Positions 44,160 through 55,025 of a stretch of 64,000 nucleotides of DNA are shown here, piece after piece; positions within the stretch are counted from its first letter, which is position 1, and each line of letters starts with the position of its first letter. The stretch lies in NCBI GenBank assembly GCA_036924285.1, contig JAYKYS010000008.1, positions 24,103,001 through 24,167,000 of the forward strand, in the 5' to 3' direction. The notes below the pieces were generated by a model. The model made no database searches. It saw only the letters and a program-made list of their open reading frames with translations, and was not told the origin of the DNA. The translations under genes and the position numbers were made by a program. Source of the DNA: Asterella californica. Taxonomy: Eukaryota > Streptophyta > Marchantiopsida > Marchantiales > Aytoniaceae.

Positions 44160-45916
44160 TGTCGTGTCGTGGACCGACTCTTATCTGAAATTCAGACTTC
44201 GATGCTTGTCGCTCCAAAGACACTCATGAGAAAGACAAGCTAGGCCCTAGCTTACGGGCTTTTGGCTTCATTTCGGATCTCCATTTTCATCGCATAAATG
44301 GATAGAGCTCCTTGTGAGCTTTCCATAGGCACTTCATCTACTTCGTTTGGATGCCTAGTGGAGAAGTTACAAGACTCAAAAGATGGAGAAAACAAGCTAA
44401 ACCCCAGCTTACGGGTTTTTGGCACAACTTCGGATCTTCGTTTTTATCGCACCAGTGGATAGAGCTCCTTGTTAGCTTTCCATAGGCACTTCTTCTACTT
44501 CGTTTGGACGCCTAGTGGAGAAGTTACATGACTCGAAAGATGGAGAAAACAAGCTAGGCCCCAGCTTACGAGCTTTTGGCACAACTTCGGATCTTCACTT
44601 TCATCACATAGATGGGTAGAGCTCGCTGTCAGCTTTCCATGGGCATCTTGTTTACTTTGTTTGGACATCCAGAGAAGAAGTTATGCGATTCAAAAAAAGG
44701 TAAAATCAAGCTAAGCCCCTAGTTACTTGCTGACTGGGTATTTAGGGCTTCATGCGTTATATCAAAGACGCAAGGGGCCTGCTTCTTATTATTCAGGAGA
44801 GAACTGTACATACAGAGACTGTTGCAAGGGGGCTGCTTAAGGGGTTTGCTTGTTCTTGCGACTTGTCGGTGGACGTTTTGGAGAATTGGGAAGTCCAATA
44901 CACGCGCGCAAGGTGTCATCGGGTTCAGATCTGTGCAGGCTACGCACATGTTAAGACGGTTCTTGAAGAGACGGATCGGGGGTTGTGTTCTGGGAGAAAT
45001 TGAGACGCAAGAAGCAGATTTGGGGTTTTCAATTACCTGTGAAGGAGAGTTGGACCGTTCGGATCGTTCCGGAGTCCAAACTTGCTGTCCTTGGATCCAT
45101 CGGGATCAGAACAACGAGTTCTTCAGGAAATTGAAGACGATACAAAGTTTCATCGAGCGGTTTGGGAGTTGTGAGTGAAATTGGCTCGCAGGGAAGCGCT
45201 TGCGTCAGATTTTCCATCGTCTACGACCTGAGATTGGATTGTTCTTCGCGATCGGTGAACCAAGCTCTTAGTTCTTAGTGCCTACGCGATCAGGGAGTCT
45301 TCATCTACTCATAGGAGAAGACCGTGTGTGGATTGGATTGTTGGTTTGGGTGTGGTGAGCGAGGTTGAGCCGCAGGGAGCCGATTTACGTCAGTTTTTTA
45401 TAATCTGCGATCAAATTTCTCGAGTGGTTTGCAAGGGGAACTCCGAACAGCTTGTTTGGAGTCTTGTTGGGTTCAGGGTAGCTAGATCTACCTACCAGAG
45501 AAGACAGATATCAGTTTGGACGATCCGTTTGTGCGGTGTGAGCGGTTTTAAGCCACAAGGAGGAGTTTTTGAAGGTTCGGTCACCTGCGACCAAAAATCG
45601 GCGATATCTCGACTATCGGGAGTCGGATCTGAAAGTTTCTTGAGCCAACGGAGTCAGGGAAGGAGACCCTATCAACATTTGAAGATCGTTTGACGAAAAG
45701 AGAAAGTTCTCAGATAGACCGCTCTGGTCTGTTCCTCAGTTTTGTGCTGTTAGGAGAAAGAAACGGCAGTGTACATACATTTGGAGTGGTATATATTGCG
45801 CGTTCGTTTTCGTGGTTGTTCTTCTCTGTCTTGTCTCTGTTTGGCACACAACATCTCCACAGCCAGGAACCTCGCATTTTCCTGGACATCCTTCACGCAA
45901 AATATCCGACACGATA
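44160..45916 (+). repeat. 5' LTR (copy B) of the best-kept gypsy element
   Basis: Starts TGTCGTGTCGTGGACCG and ends with CGACACGATA, which is nearly the inverted complement of the start. The body to 45895 is almost identical to 51964-53700. TATATAT at 45790-45796 is a likely TATA box. Three tandem 157-bp units start at 44236, 44393 and 44550, with a partial fourth at 44707. Confidence 0.88.
44236..44712. repeat. 157-bp tandem repeat inside LTR B, three units
   Basis: Each unit starts CAAGCTARRCCCYAGCTTAC and includes CTTTCCATRGGCAYCTT and GTTTGGAYGCC words. Spacing is exactly 157 bp twice and then 157 bp to the partial unit. LTR C has the same three units at 52040, 52197 and 52354. Confidence 0.92.
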
Positions 45917-45991
45917 CGGTGGTGAACTCGACGGGAAGGTCTGGGGTGGAGATTCTTCTGTGTGTGAACTTTGAAGAAGAGATTGGCAGTC

Positions 45992-47608
45992 ATGAGTGGG
46001 GATGGGAAAGGTGATGGAGATGGGGCTAGTGGTTCAGGTGGGTTACCAAGGGTGCAGTTGGATCCGGCGACTGTATCGATGTTCCAAGCTTTCACTATGT
46101 TCTTACGGCAGCAACAGTCTGATGAGCGGAAGGAAGCTTTGGCAACAAAGGCGATACAAGCGGTGGTCAGCAGGATTGACCAGTTTGATGGGAGAGATGT
46201 CTCAAGATATTTGAGGCATTATGTGAAGGAGATGGAGCTGAACCGGGTCTTAAAAGATGAGATGATTGAGACGTTTGAGTTAACAGCAGCTCCAGAGATT
46301 AGAGATCATGTTAAAATGCTAACGAAACATTTTAACAAGGACTGGGAGACGTTTGCTCGTGCTTTGATGGATGAGTACTTCTTGGAGGACTCTGATCGAG
46401 TCACCAAGAAGTCATTCTTGGAGTGGGTTGAGCAACCGAGGAAGGGTTTACAAGCTACAGAGTTGCTCAGGGAGTTTGAGAAGCAGTTTTCACGGCTAAC
46501 CAGGATGGAGAAGTTGACGTTGCAGTCCAACAAGACAGAGCTATTTCTTCGGGCTGCAGATGAGAAGTTGCAGGAGAAGCTAGAGGTACTTCTGGAAGAC
46601 CGGGAGGAGGACGATGGATTGACTAGCAGCTGGAAGAAGATTGAAGAAGCTGTTGGTCTGCTCACCAAGAGGGAGCGGAGGCGAGAGAAGGTTCATGTTA
46701 AGAGACTAGCGCCAACACCTACAGCTGTAACACCTGTTCCTGTAGTCCGACCAGTGGTTCCTGTTGCTAGACAGGTAGTACCAGTTGCTCCAGCTGTTCC
46801 AGCTATTCCAGTTGTTCCAGTTGTTCAGGCACCTATGGTACCTCCGAAGAATGATGATTCAAACTTTGAGGAGATTTTGCGTGGAATGCGAGATCTGCAG
46901 ATTAAGCTCACAAGATTGGAAGAGAAGGGGTCTACAAGCGGAGCGAAACCTGTTGAGAAGCAAGGCTGGATCCAGCGGTGTATCTGGTGCGATGATACCA
47001 ATCATCCGCGCAGAGATTGCAAGGAGTTCAGTGATATCTTGCAGCAAGGGGTGATCTTCTGGAAAGATGGAAATGTAGCGTTGAGGGATGCTGGTGCACT
47101 TCTTCAGACCAACTTTGGTAGAGGAGGGATGAAGAAGTTGGTTGAGGACCACCTATCAGTGCAAGCAATTGCAATCGTGGAAGCTGGAACTTATGGCACA
47201 AGGGTTGAGGATCAAGCTGAGAGGAGTTTCAACAAGGAGGTTGAGCCAAGTGGATTGTGGTCATCTGCCATCTCCATGAAACAGAAAGGGAAGATGGCAC
47301 GTGAAACATTGATGAGGACAGCTGCTACGATCAGAAGGGATACTGGATGGGAGGATCCGATAGAAGCTCTATCGGTACATGCTTACATCGTCAAGAACCA
47401 ACACGAAGCGCTGTTGGAAGAGAAGAGAAGGCGAGATTCAGAGGATTCAGGAGAAGGGACTTCTTCAAAGAGACAGACTCGAGGGGAGAAGATTCGCCAA
47501 GAGCTTCGGGATGCAAGAGCTCAAGACCTACCGATGGACGATGCTCCTTCTCCATCGAAGGAAAAATCTCAGAAGGAGAAGGATAAGCCGGCTGCATACA
47601 AGCTATAG
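45992..47608 (+). CDS. Gypsy gag, intact
   Basis: An open gag of 538 codons, taking the ATG at 45992 (MSGDGKGDGDGASGSGG) rather than upstream non-ATG codons. The capsid part has FDGRDVSRYLRHYVKEMELN, AAPEIRDHVKMLTKHFN and FEKQFSRLTRMEKLTL. A Val/Pro/Ala-rich linker (about 250-290) is followed by a zinc knuckle, CIWCDDTNHPRRDC, at 330-343 with all ligands kept, then FGRGGM and a charged C-terminus. It ends with an in-frame TAG (47606-47608), and the same frame goes on into protease. The relative at 17.9-20.5 kb has ACG at this place. So the TAG is either a mutation or a readthrough signal. Confidence 0.9.
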   Translation: MSGDGKGDGDGASGSGGLPRVQLDPATVSMFQAFTMFLRQQQSDERKEALATKAIQAVVSRIDQFDGRDVSRYLRHYVKEMELNRVLKDEMIETFELTAAPEIRDHVKMLTKHFNKDWETFARALMDEYFLEDSDRVTKKSFLEWVEQPRKGLQATELLREFEKQFSRLTRMEKLTLQSNKTELFLRAADEKLQEKLEVLLEDREEDDGLTSSWKKIEEAVGLLTKRERRREKVHVKRLAPTPTAVTPVPVVRPVVPVARQVVPVAPAVPAIPVVPVVQAPMVPPKNDDSNFEEILRGMRDLQIKLTRLEEKGSTSGAKPVEKQGWIQRCIWCDDTNHPRRDCKEFSDILQQGVIFWKDGNVALRDAGALLQTNFGRGGMKKLVEDHLSVQAIAIVEAGTYGTRVEDQAERSFNKEVEPSGLWSSAISMKQKGKMARETLMRTAATIRRDTGWEDPIEALSVHAYIVKNQHEALLEEKRRRDSEDSGEGTSSKRQTRGEKIRQELRDARAQDLPMDDAPSPSKEKSQKEKDKPAAYKL

Positions 47609-48421
47609 TCGGATATCGAGGCGTCAACAGACTTGAAGGGAGTCTTGGAAGATCGAATTCTGAATGCGAAGGTGGAGTTTACTTTGAGAAAAGTGTTAGG
47701 CATCGCCAAGCGTGAGTTTCATGATGTCATCATCGATGTCATCAAACGGAAACGACAGATTACGGGTGAGACTGGTTTATCGCATGCACTGGATACTAGG
47801 ATGTCTGTGGATGAGGAGAGAGAGCTTGCAAGGTGCAGTGTCTATTCTCCAGAGGAAGAAAGAGATCGAAGGCGCAGGATGCATTTTGAGGATGAAGAGG
47901 AGGATGGGAAGCGTAGCTCAAGTCATTACAGCCACAGTCACTGGGCTCGAGCTACGACGGAGACGTTGGTGAGGATCGAGGACTTGGATGAGCCGGTGGT
48001 TGCTCTGATCGATCATGGATCAGAAATCAACATCATGTCGAAGGAGCTGTACAAGAGGAAGAAGTGGCCGATCGACACAGAGCATGGATGGGTCATAAGA
48101 GCAGCCAACAACACGAGAGGAGACTTGTATGGAGCTTGTCCAGACATCAGAGTGCGCGTAAGTGATGTTGCTATGGAGCAAAACTTCTTTGTTCAGGAAG
48201 CAACATCATACCCACTCATTCTGGGCCAACCTTTCATCATAGCGATCCGGATGGAGACAAAGGTACTGGACGACGGATCTGCGTATGCTAGGATCCGAAG
48301 TCAAGATGGGAAGAGAGCGGTACAGTTCCTGACTGTATCGTCCAACCACGAGCGCAACCGAGATCGTTTGAGAGAGAAGCCGCTTCCAAAGGTGAGTGAA
48401 GAGTTCAAGGATTTTTGTTGA
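47609..48421 (+). CDS. Gypsy aspartic protease region
   Basis: The frame is continuous with gag past the TAG. VEFTLRKVLGIAKREFHDVI and an acidic/basic linker lead to the protease: HWARATTET, then ALIDHGSEINIMSKELYK with catalytic Asp at codon 48011, and SYPLILGQPFIIAIR as the second strand of the fold. The Asp is followed by His-Gly-Ser in this and the related copy, so the variant is a family feature. It ends in NHERNRDRLREKPLPKVSEE at a TGA (48419-48421). The pol frame starts at about 48415 in another frame, so a frameshift joins or separates them. Confidence 0.85.
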   Translation, partial: SDIEASTDLKGVLEDRILNAKVEFTLRKVLGIAKREFHDVIIDVIKRKRQITGETGLSHALDTRMSVDEERELARCSVYSPEEERDRRRRMHFEDEEEDGKRSSSHYSHSHWARATTETLVRIEDLDEPVVALIDHGSEINIMSKELYKRKKWPIDTEHGWVIRAANNTRGDLYGACPDIRVRVSDVAMEQNFFVQEATSYPLILGQPFIIAIRMETKVLDDGSAYARIRSQDGKRAVQFLTVSSNHERNRDRLREKPLPKVSEEFKDFC

Positions 48422-51400
48422 GTACCACTATAGAGCGGGATTGTGGTGGTGCGCAAGAGAAGGTACTCTCGCTTGATGGAGATAGTGTCTTTTGTACAGG
48501 GTTTGTTGGATTTTCAGATTGTGGGATTGCTATTTACAGGAAGGTGGGAGAGTTGAGAAGAAAAGAACAAAAACATTTGCGTGATGTTGAGTTAATGTTG
48601 AAAGAGTTGGGTGAGCTAGAAGGAGATGAATGGATTTCTGGTGTTTATGAAGAGGATGGGTTGGAAGATCCTTTGCGAGAGATCATGTCTATTGGGTGGG
48701 AGGATATGGATAAGGTCGTGCAGATTCATTCAAGGGAGGTTTATTCGGTGATCGAATCATTCTGTGCACCGGAGGTTCGAGTTGAGACAAGGTACAAGAC
48801 AGTGGATAGGAAAATAAAGCCAGTTGCTGGTCCTTTGCCGGAAGACACTAACCAACAGATGGATCGAGCGTCAAGGGAGAAGAGTTTGAGAGATCCTGCA
48901 ATGATAGGACACAAGTTTACAGAGAAGACCCTTGAAGAGCTGAAGATTGGATCTGATGAGTATCTTCTACCAGAAGAGAAGATGTGCTTCAAGGAGATGG
49001 TTTCACGACATGGGAAAGCATTTGCCTTTGAGCCACATGAGATTAGGTGTGTAGACCCGTACGTTGTTACCCCGATGGTTATCTTCACAGTACCGCATGT
49101 GCCATGGAACCTGAGACCAATTCCAGTACCGCGGGCTCACTTGCCCAAACTAGTGGAGTTGCTGAAGGAGAAGATGCGCATGAAGATCTTGGAGCCGTCG
49201 TTTGCACCGTATTCAAGCAGATGATTTACAGTGCCTAAGAAGAATGGGTCGCTGCGGTTCATCCAAGACATGTAACCAGTGAACGCAGTAACAATCAGAA
49301 ATGCTGGGGTGGGACCGATTGTGGATGCGTTTGCTGAAGCGTTTGCATGAAGAGCAATTTACTCAATGGGAGATCTTTACTCAGGGTATGATCAGTTTCA
49401 ACTAGCGGAGGAGAGCATAAGCTTCACGACAATAAGGACACCTTTGGGGTTGGTTAGGATGTGTACCTTACCACAGGGAGCTACCAACTCGGTAGCACAC
49501 ATGATGAACGGGATGAATCGAGTTCTAAGAGACTTCATCCCTGAAAAGACGATGCCGTTCTTGGATGACATCCCCATCAAAAGATATGTGGAAGATGAGA
49601 AGGATGAAGCATTAGATCAGAGGGGGTGTCGGTGATACGTCACTGATCACATCGCAGACTGTGAGAAGATCTTATCTCGACTTGAGGAAGTTCATCTTAC
49701 GTTGTCAGATGCGAAGTCTACATTTGGGGTTAGAGAGGTTTTGATCGTTGGTAATTTGTGTGGATCGTTTGGTCGGAAGCCAGGTCCGAACAAGGTGGAT
49801 GCGATTGGAAGAATGAAGGAGGTTTGCAACTCGCTAACAGAAGTGAGAAGATTTTTGAGTGCTTGTGTATTCTACCACATTTGGATTCCTCATTATGCGC
49901 ATGTGGCGGATCCGTTGTATGGATTGTTGCGTAAGGGTCATAAGTTCAAATGGGAGGAAGAGCATACTGATGCGGTAAGGAAGCTGAAGTCTTTACTATC
50001 ATCTCCTCCAGTCCTGGGAAGGATTGATTACAAGGGTGCTAGGCCGGTGATTCTTACTGTGAATACAAGTCCAGTTGCAAGTGGATGGGCAATCGGACAG
50101 GATGATGAGGATGGAGACAGATTTACGGTTAGGTTCGGAGCGAAGGTCTTAAGTGCTCGACAACGTGCTTACTCGCAAGTGAAGAGAGAACTGTGGGGGG
50201 TTGTTTCAGCTATGAAAACTGAGAAAGAGTATTTGATTGGAGCAGTAGTGGTGGTTGAAACTGATTGCTTGCCGTTGTTAGGGATGATCATGAATTGTTC
50301 GACTCCTGATATTGCGATGTTACGATGGATTGCATATATCAAGTCGTTGAACCCAGAGTTTAGACATATCGCAGGGAAGGATAATCTGATGGCGGATATG
50401 TTATCTCGGACTCGATATGATGGGGAGGATGAGATGGTAGAAGACATTGACGACGTGGGTACAGAGTTCTATTCGATTGCACAGACAGGAAGAGAAGATG
50501 AGTTATTTGTTGAAGGGTTGTATGATGGTGATTTGTTTGATATCGGGAGGTACCTTAGTACGATGGTTAAGCAGACAGGTTGGACGGATGAGAGGTTTCG
50601 GAGAGTTCGAAGGAAGGCCTACAACTTCATGTTGCAGGATGGGTTTCTTTGGAAGCGACCAAAGCAGAAAGATGGAGTACCGCTACGAGTGATTTGCAAC
50701 AAGGAAGATCAGCAGAAGTTGCTCAAGGCATTCCATGAGAGTCTTTGGGCTGGACATCGAGGGATTTGGGCCACTTTTACCAAGATAAAAGAGCGGTATT
50801 GGTGGAAAAACATGTACAAGGATGTTGTATCTTTTGTGGAGTCTTGTTTGACATGTCAGATGCATTCGAACATCTGACATCGTGACTGATTACATCCGAC
50901 TTATCCGTTGGCAATCCACTTCAAGTGGGTGGTAGACTTGGTGATTATGCCGGTTGGATTATGGCAGATGAGATACTTGGTACTTGCTAGAGAGGATCTT
51001 TCAAATCAAGTCGTGGGTAGGGCGCTTCGGACGAAGACAACTGAAGGGGTATGTAAATTTCTCTTGGAAGAGGTTGTTTGTCGGTATGGATGTGTGGGAA
51101 AGATCACTGCAGATCGGGGAGAGTTAGATGCACATGAGGCTCGTGAATTCTTTGCAAGGTGTGGGGTGAGGTTGTCATTGACAATTGCTTACAACCCCGA
51201 AGAGAATGCCAAGAGCGAACATGGTCATCCACCCATTGTGAAGGCTTTGGTAAAGGCCTGCAACGGAAGGGTGCGCGAGTGGCCTCGACTCTTACCATTT
51301 GCGTTATGGGCAGATAGAACGACACGTAGCTCGGTGACAGGTTACATGCCGGTGAAACTCATCACAGGTCAGAAACCTATCATGCCGATTGAAGAACACG

Positions 51401-51888
51401 TTCTGACATGGAGTGTGTTACCTTGGGAGGACAATTTGACTAGGGAAGAGCTTCTTGCTATTCGAATTAGGCAGTTGGAGAGAAGACCAGAGGATATCCA
51501 AACTGCTTTGGATAGATTGCGAGAAGCACGGTTGAAGAACAAGGTCAGATTTGATCAGCGACATCGTTTGAGACCTAGGGAAATCAAGGAAGGTGATTGG
51601 GTGTTAGTCTATGACAATAGTCTAGACAACCAGCATAGTGCACTCCGGAAGTTTTCCAGAAGATGGTTTGGTCCGTATGTGGTGAAGAAGGTTCATGACA
51701 ACGCAACTTACGCTCTGCAAGAGTTGGATGGAACGAGCTTGAAGGTACCAGTGACGGGTAAACGTGTCAAGATTTTCAAAAAGAGAGATGAGGAGGTCGA
51801 TCTAGCAGATATCTTGACAGAGTTTCAGTTTGAGGATGAGGATTATGCAGAAGACCTTGAAGGTGAGGTTGGCTACGATGGGAAGTAG
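48415..51888 (+). pseudogene. Gypsy pol (RT, RNase H, integrase) with six in-frame stops
   Basis: One reading frame runs through RT, RNase H and integrase, cut by stops at 49222 (TGA), 49273 (TAA), 49348, 49633, 50875 and 50887 (all TGA). RT is seen as VPHVPWNLRPIPVPRAHLPK, PKKNGSLRFIQDM, YSGYDQFQLAEESISF and the catalytic FLDDIPIK (about 49558). RNase H has VNTSPVASGWAIG, QVKRELWGVV and VETDCLPLLG; the first catalytic Asp is Asn. Integrase has the H2C2 zinc domain (GHRG...CLTCQ) and D-D-E at positions 10, 69 and 104 of the frame from 50908 (VVDLV, TADRGEL, NAKSEHG). The tail RKFSRRWFGPYVVKKVHDNA is a typical C-terminal domain; no chromodomain is visible. Confidence 0.88.
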
Positions 51889-51947
51889 GACGATAAGCCG
51901 GTCCACTCCTTGGTTGGTATCTCTGGTGCATACCGGAGGATACACAG

Positions 51948-51963
51948 GTTCAGAGGGGGTGGA
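51948..51963 (+). promoter_or_regulatory. Polypurine tract
   Basis: GGTTCAGAGGGGGTGGA stands directly before the TGTCGTGTCG start of LTR C. Confidence 0.8.
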
Positions 51964-53700
51964 TGTCGTGTCGTGGACCGGCTCCTATCTAAAATTCAGA
52001 CTTCGATGCTTGTCGCTCCAAAGACACTCATGAGAAAGACAAGCTAGGCCCTAGCTTACGGGCTTTTGGCTTCATTTCGGATCTCCATTTTCATCGCATA
52101 AATGGGTAGAGCTCCTTGTCAACTTTCCATAGGCACTTCATCTACTTCGTTTGGACGCCTAGTGGAGAAGTTACAAGACTCGAAAGATGGAGAAAACAAG
52201 CTAAGCCCCAGCTTACGGGTTTTTGGCACAACTTCAGATCTTCGTTTTTATCGCACCAGTGGATAGAGCTCCTTGTTAGCTTTCCATAGGCACTTCATCT
52301 ACTTCGTTTGGACGCCTAATGGAGAAATTACAAGACTCGAAAGATGGAGAAAACAAGCTAGGCCCCAACTTACGGGCTTTTGGCGCAACTTCGGATCTTC
52401 ACTTTCATCACATAGATGGGTAGAGCTCGCTGTCAGCTTTCCATGGGCATCTTGTTTACTTTGTTTGGACATCCAGAGAAGAAGTTATGCGATTCGAAAA
52501 AAGGTAAAATCAAGCTAGACCCCTAGTTACTTGCTGACTGGGTATTTAGGGCTTCAGGCGTTATATCAAAGACGCAAGGGGCCTGCTTCTTATTATTCAG
52601 GAGAGAACTGTACGTATAGAGACTGTTGCAAGAGGGCTGCTTAAGGGGCTTGCTTGTTCTTGCGACTTGTTGGTGGACGTTTTGGAGAATTGGGAAGTCC
52701 AATACACGCGCGCAAGGTGTCATCGGGTTCAGATCTGTGCAGGCTACGCAGAGGTTAAGACGGTTCTTGAAGAGACGGATCGGGGGTTGTGTTCTGGGAG
52801 AAATTGAGACGCAGGAAGTAGATTTGGGGTTTTCAGTTACCTGTGAAGGAGAGTTGGACCGTTCGGATCGTTCCGGAGTCCAAACTTGCTGTCCTTGGAT
52901 CCATCGGGATCAGAACAACGAGTTCTTCAGGAAATTGAAGACGATACAAAGTTTCATCGAGCGGTTTGGGAGTTGTGAGTGAAATTGGCTCGCAGGGAAG
53001 CGCTTGCGTCAGGTTTTTCATCGCCTGCGACCTGAGATTAGATTGTTCTTCGCGATCGGTGAACCAAGCTTTTAGTTCTTAGTGCCTACGCGATCTGGGA
53101 GTCTTCATCTACTCATAGGAGAAGACCGTGTGTGGATTGGATTGTTGGTTTGGGTGTGGTGAGCGAGGTTGAGTCGCAGGAAGCCGATTTACGTCAGTTT
53201 TTTGTAATCTGCGATCAAATTTCTCGAGTGGTTTTGCAAGGGGAACTCCGAACAGCTTGGTTGGAGTCTTGTTGGGTTCAGGGTAGCTAGATCTACCTAC
53301 CAGAGAAGACAGATATCAGTTTGGACGATCCGTTTGTGCGGTGTGAGCGGTTTTAAGCCGCAGGGAGGAGTTTTTGAAGGTTCGGTCACCTGCGACCGAA
53401 AATCGGCGATATCTCGACTATCGGGAGTCGGATCTGAAAATTTCTTGAGCCAACGGAGTCAGGGAAGGAGACCCTATCAACATTTGAAGATCGTTTGGCG
53501 AAAAGAGAAAGTTCTCAGATAGACCGCTCTGGTCTGTTCCTCAGTTTTGTGCTGTTAGGAGAAAGAAACGGCAGTGTACATACATTTGGAGTGGTATATA
53601 TTGCGCGTTCGTTTTCGTGGTTGTTCTTCTCTGTCTTGTCTCTGTTTGGCACACAACATCTCCACAGCCAGGAACCTCGCGTTTTCCTGGACATCCTTCA
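51964..53700 (+). repeat. 3' LTR (copy C), right end truncated
   Basis: Aligned to copy B it is nearly identical along 1737 bp, with mostly transitions. It has three 157-bp units. Copies A, B and D continue about 20 bp further (CGCAAAAT...GACACGATA), but C stops at CATCCTTCA and runs into unrelated DNA. So its end is cut, which explains the absence of a target duplication. Confidence 0.88.
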
Positions 53701-54420
53701 CTGAAGCATTGTGGGGTAAGGAAAACTGAGACAGAACAAAGAATTTTAGAACAAGGGGAAGAAGAAGCTCAGTTTCGATTATTCGAGAAGAGATTGGGAG
53801 GAGGGCTGTCGAAAATTGGACAGCGCTTCTGCGTCCAATTCTCTCAGAAGAAATGTAGGGGAAGGAGAGGGATTGATAGGCTTCTTACAAACAATCGAGG
53901 AAGCGTGGAAACATAAGAACAGAAGGGCGGAAGCGAGGGGAAAGAAGAAAGAAATGAGAAGAACCTCAGTATTGTACTTCCAGTGCGCTACGCTTCCGCT
54001 TGCTTCTTCAGTCTTTTGCGCGCTTCAGTGATTCGATTTTACTCTCAATGCCTTCGCCTTGCCACGATCTTGCTTCAGTCTTCGATCTCGAGCTACTGCG
54101 ACTCTGCTTCAGTCTTTGATCTCGAGCTAATGCGACTCTGCTTCTACAATCGATTTTGAGCTATTGCGATCTGAAGCTTCCAACTCTCGATTTCCTCCTT
54201 CGATTCTCGTGTGGATTCCCAATCCTTCTACCTTGAGTGCGCTTCCTGCTGAAAGACGTCCTCTCTTAATCTCTCAATGTAATTCACTTTTGTACGCACT
54301 TCCATGTTCTTCTCAATTTCAAATCGAGCAGAGAAGCAGAAAAGAAAGCTATGGTGCTATTGCGCGTCTAGCTTCCCTGTCTTCTCCTTCACGTTTTAGA
54401 TAATTGCTCGATCGACCTTA
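53701..54420. other. No gene seen; small tandem repeat
   Basis: The sequence is not the continuation of the RT broken at 44159. Three 34-bp units, TGCTTCAGTCTTYGATCTCG followed by AGCTANTGCGACTC, lie at 54071-54104, 54105-54138 and (diverged) 54139-54171. Confidence 0.6.
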
Positions 54421-54769
54421 GCCCTATCTACTATGGTAGTTACTGTCTTTTAGGTATACCTAACCTCACCTAGTTGGTGCACGATTGGTACTTCTCGCGA
54501 TTGTAGTCACCGTCTTCATGGGAAGCACACTATGTCTTTCGACTTTCGTCTTCCGGCTTCGGAAGGAGTTGGCTTCTTCTCACTAATTCGTCTTAAGTTC
54601 ATCTTCCTGCTAAATAGGGTGTAAACTTAAGTAATAAGGTTACTTCAATTATATATACACGTCATTAACTTAAATTTTCTGAAAAAATCTCCATTCTTGC
54701 AAATTGTAGACACCACAACGTATGGGCCTATCTCAACGAGATCCTAGACGAACGTTGATTTGAGAGAGT

Positions 54770-55025
54770 AAGTATGAAAAGAGATCAAAACACAAGTTTG
54801 AGACGTGGGTCTCAGCAGATTGAGACGTGAGTCCGACGCAGACGTGTGCTGGTCAGATGCTGGTCCAAATCACATGGTCATAGTATGATGTTGGATCACG
54901 ATTCCTCCAGAAAACATGAAATGTTTGGGCTTTAGCAACGTTTTAGGTCGTGGATGGAGCTCCACGTAAGATCTCGGGGTGAGTAATATATCATTGGAAA
55001 GAACTTGGCGAGAGCTTTCTATTGA
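54770..55025 (+). repeat. Copy of the TGTCACGACCC gypsy LTR segment
   Basis: Homologous to 39190-39420, at similar divergence along its length. It could be the 3' LTR of the element broken at 44159 or a separate insertion. Confidence 0.6.

Noticed and set aside
51901..53702. Solo LTR inserted independently at 51964
   Set aside because: A polypurine tract lies directly before it and it pairs with 44160-45895 around one gag-pol, so it is the 3' LTR of that element.
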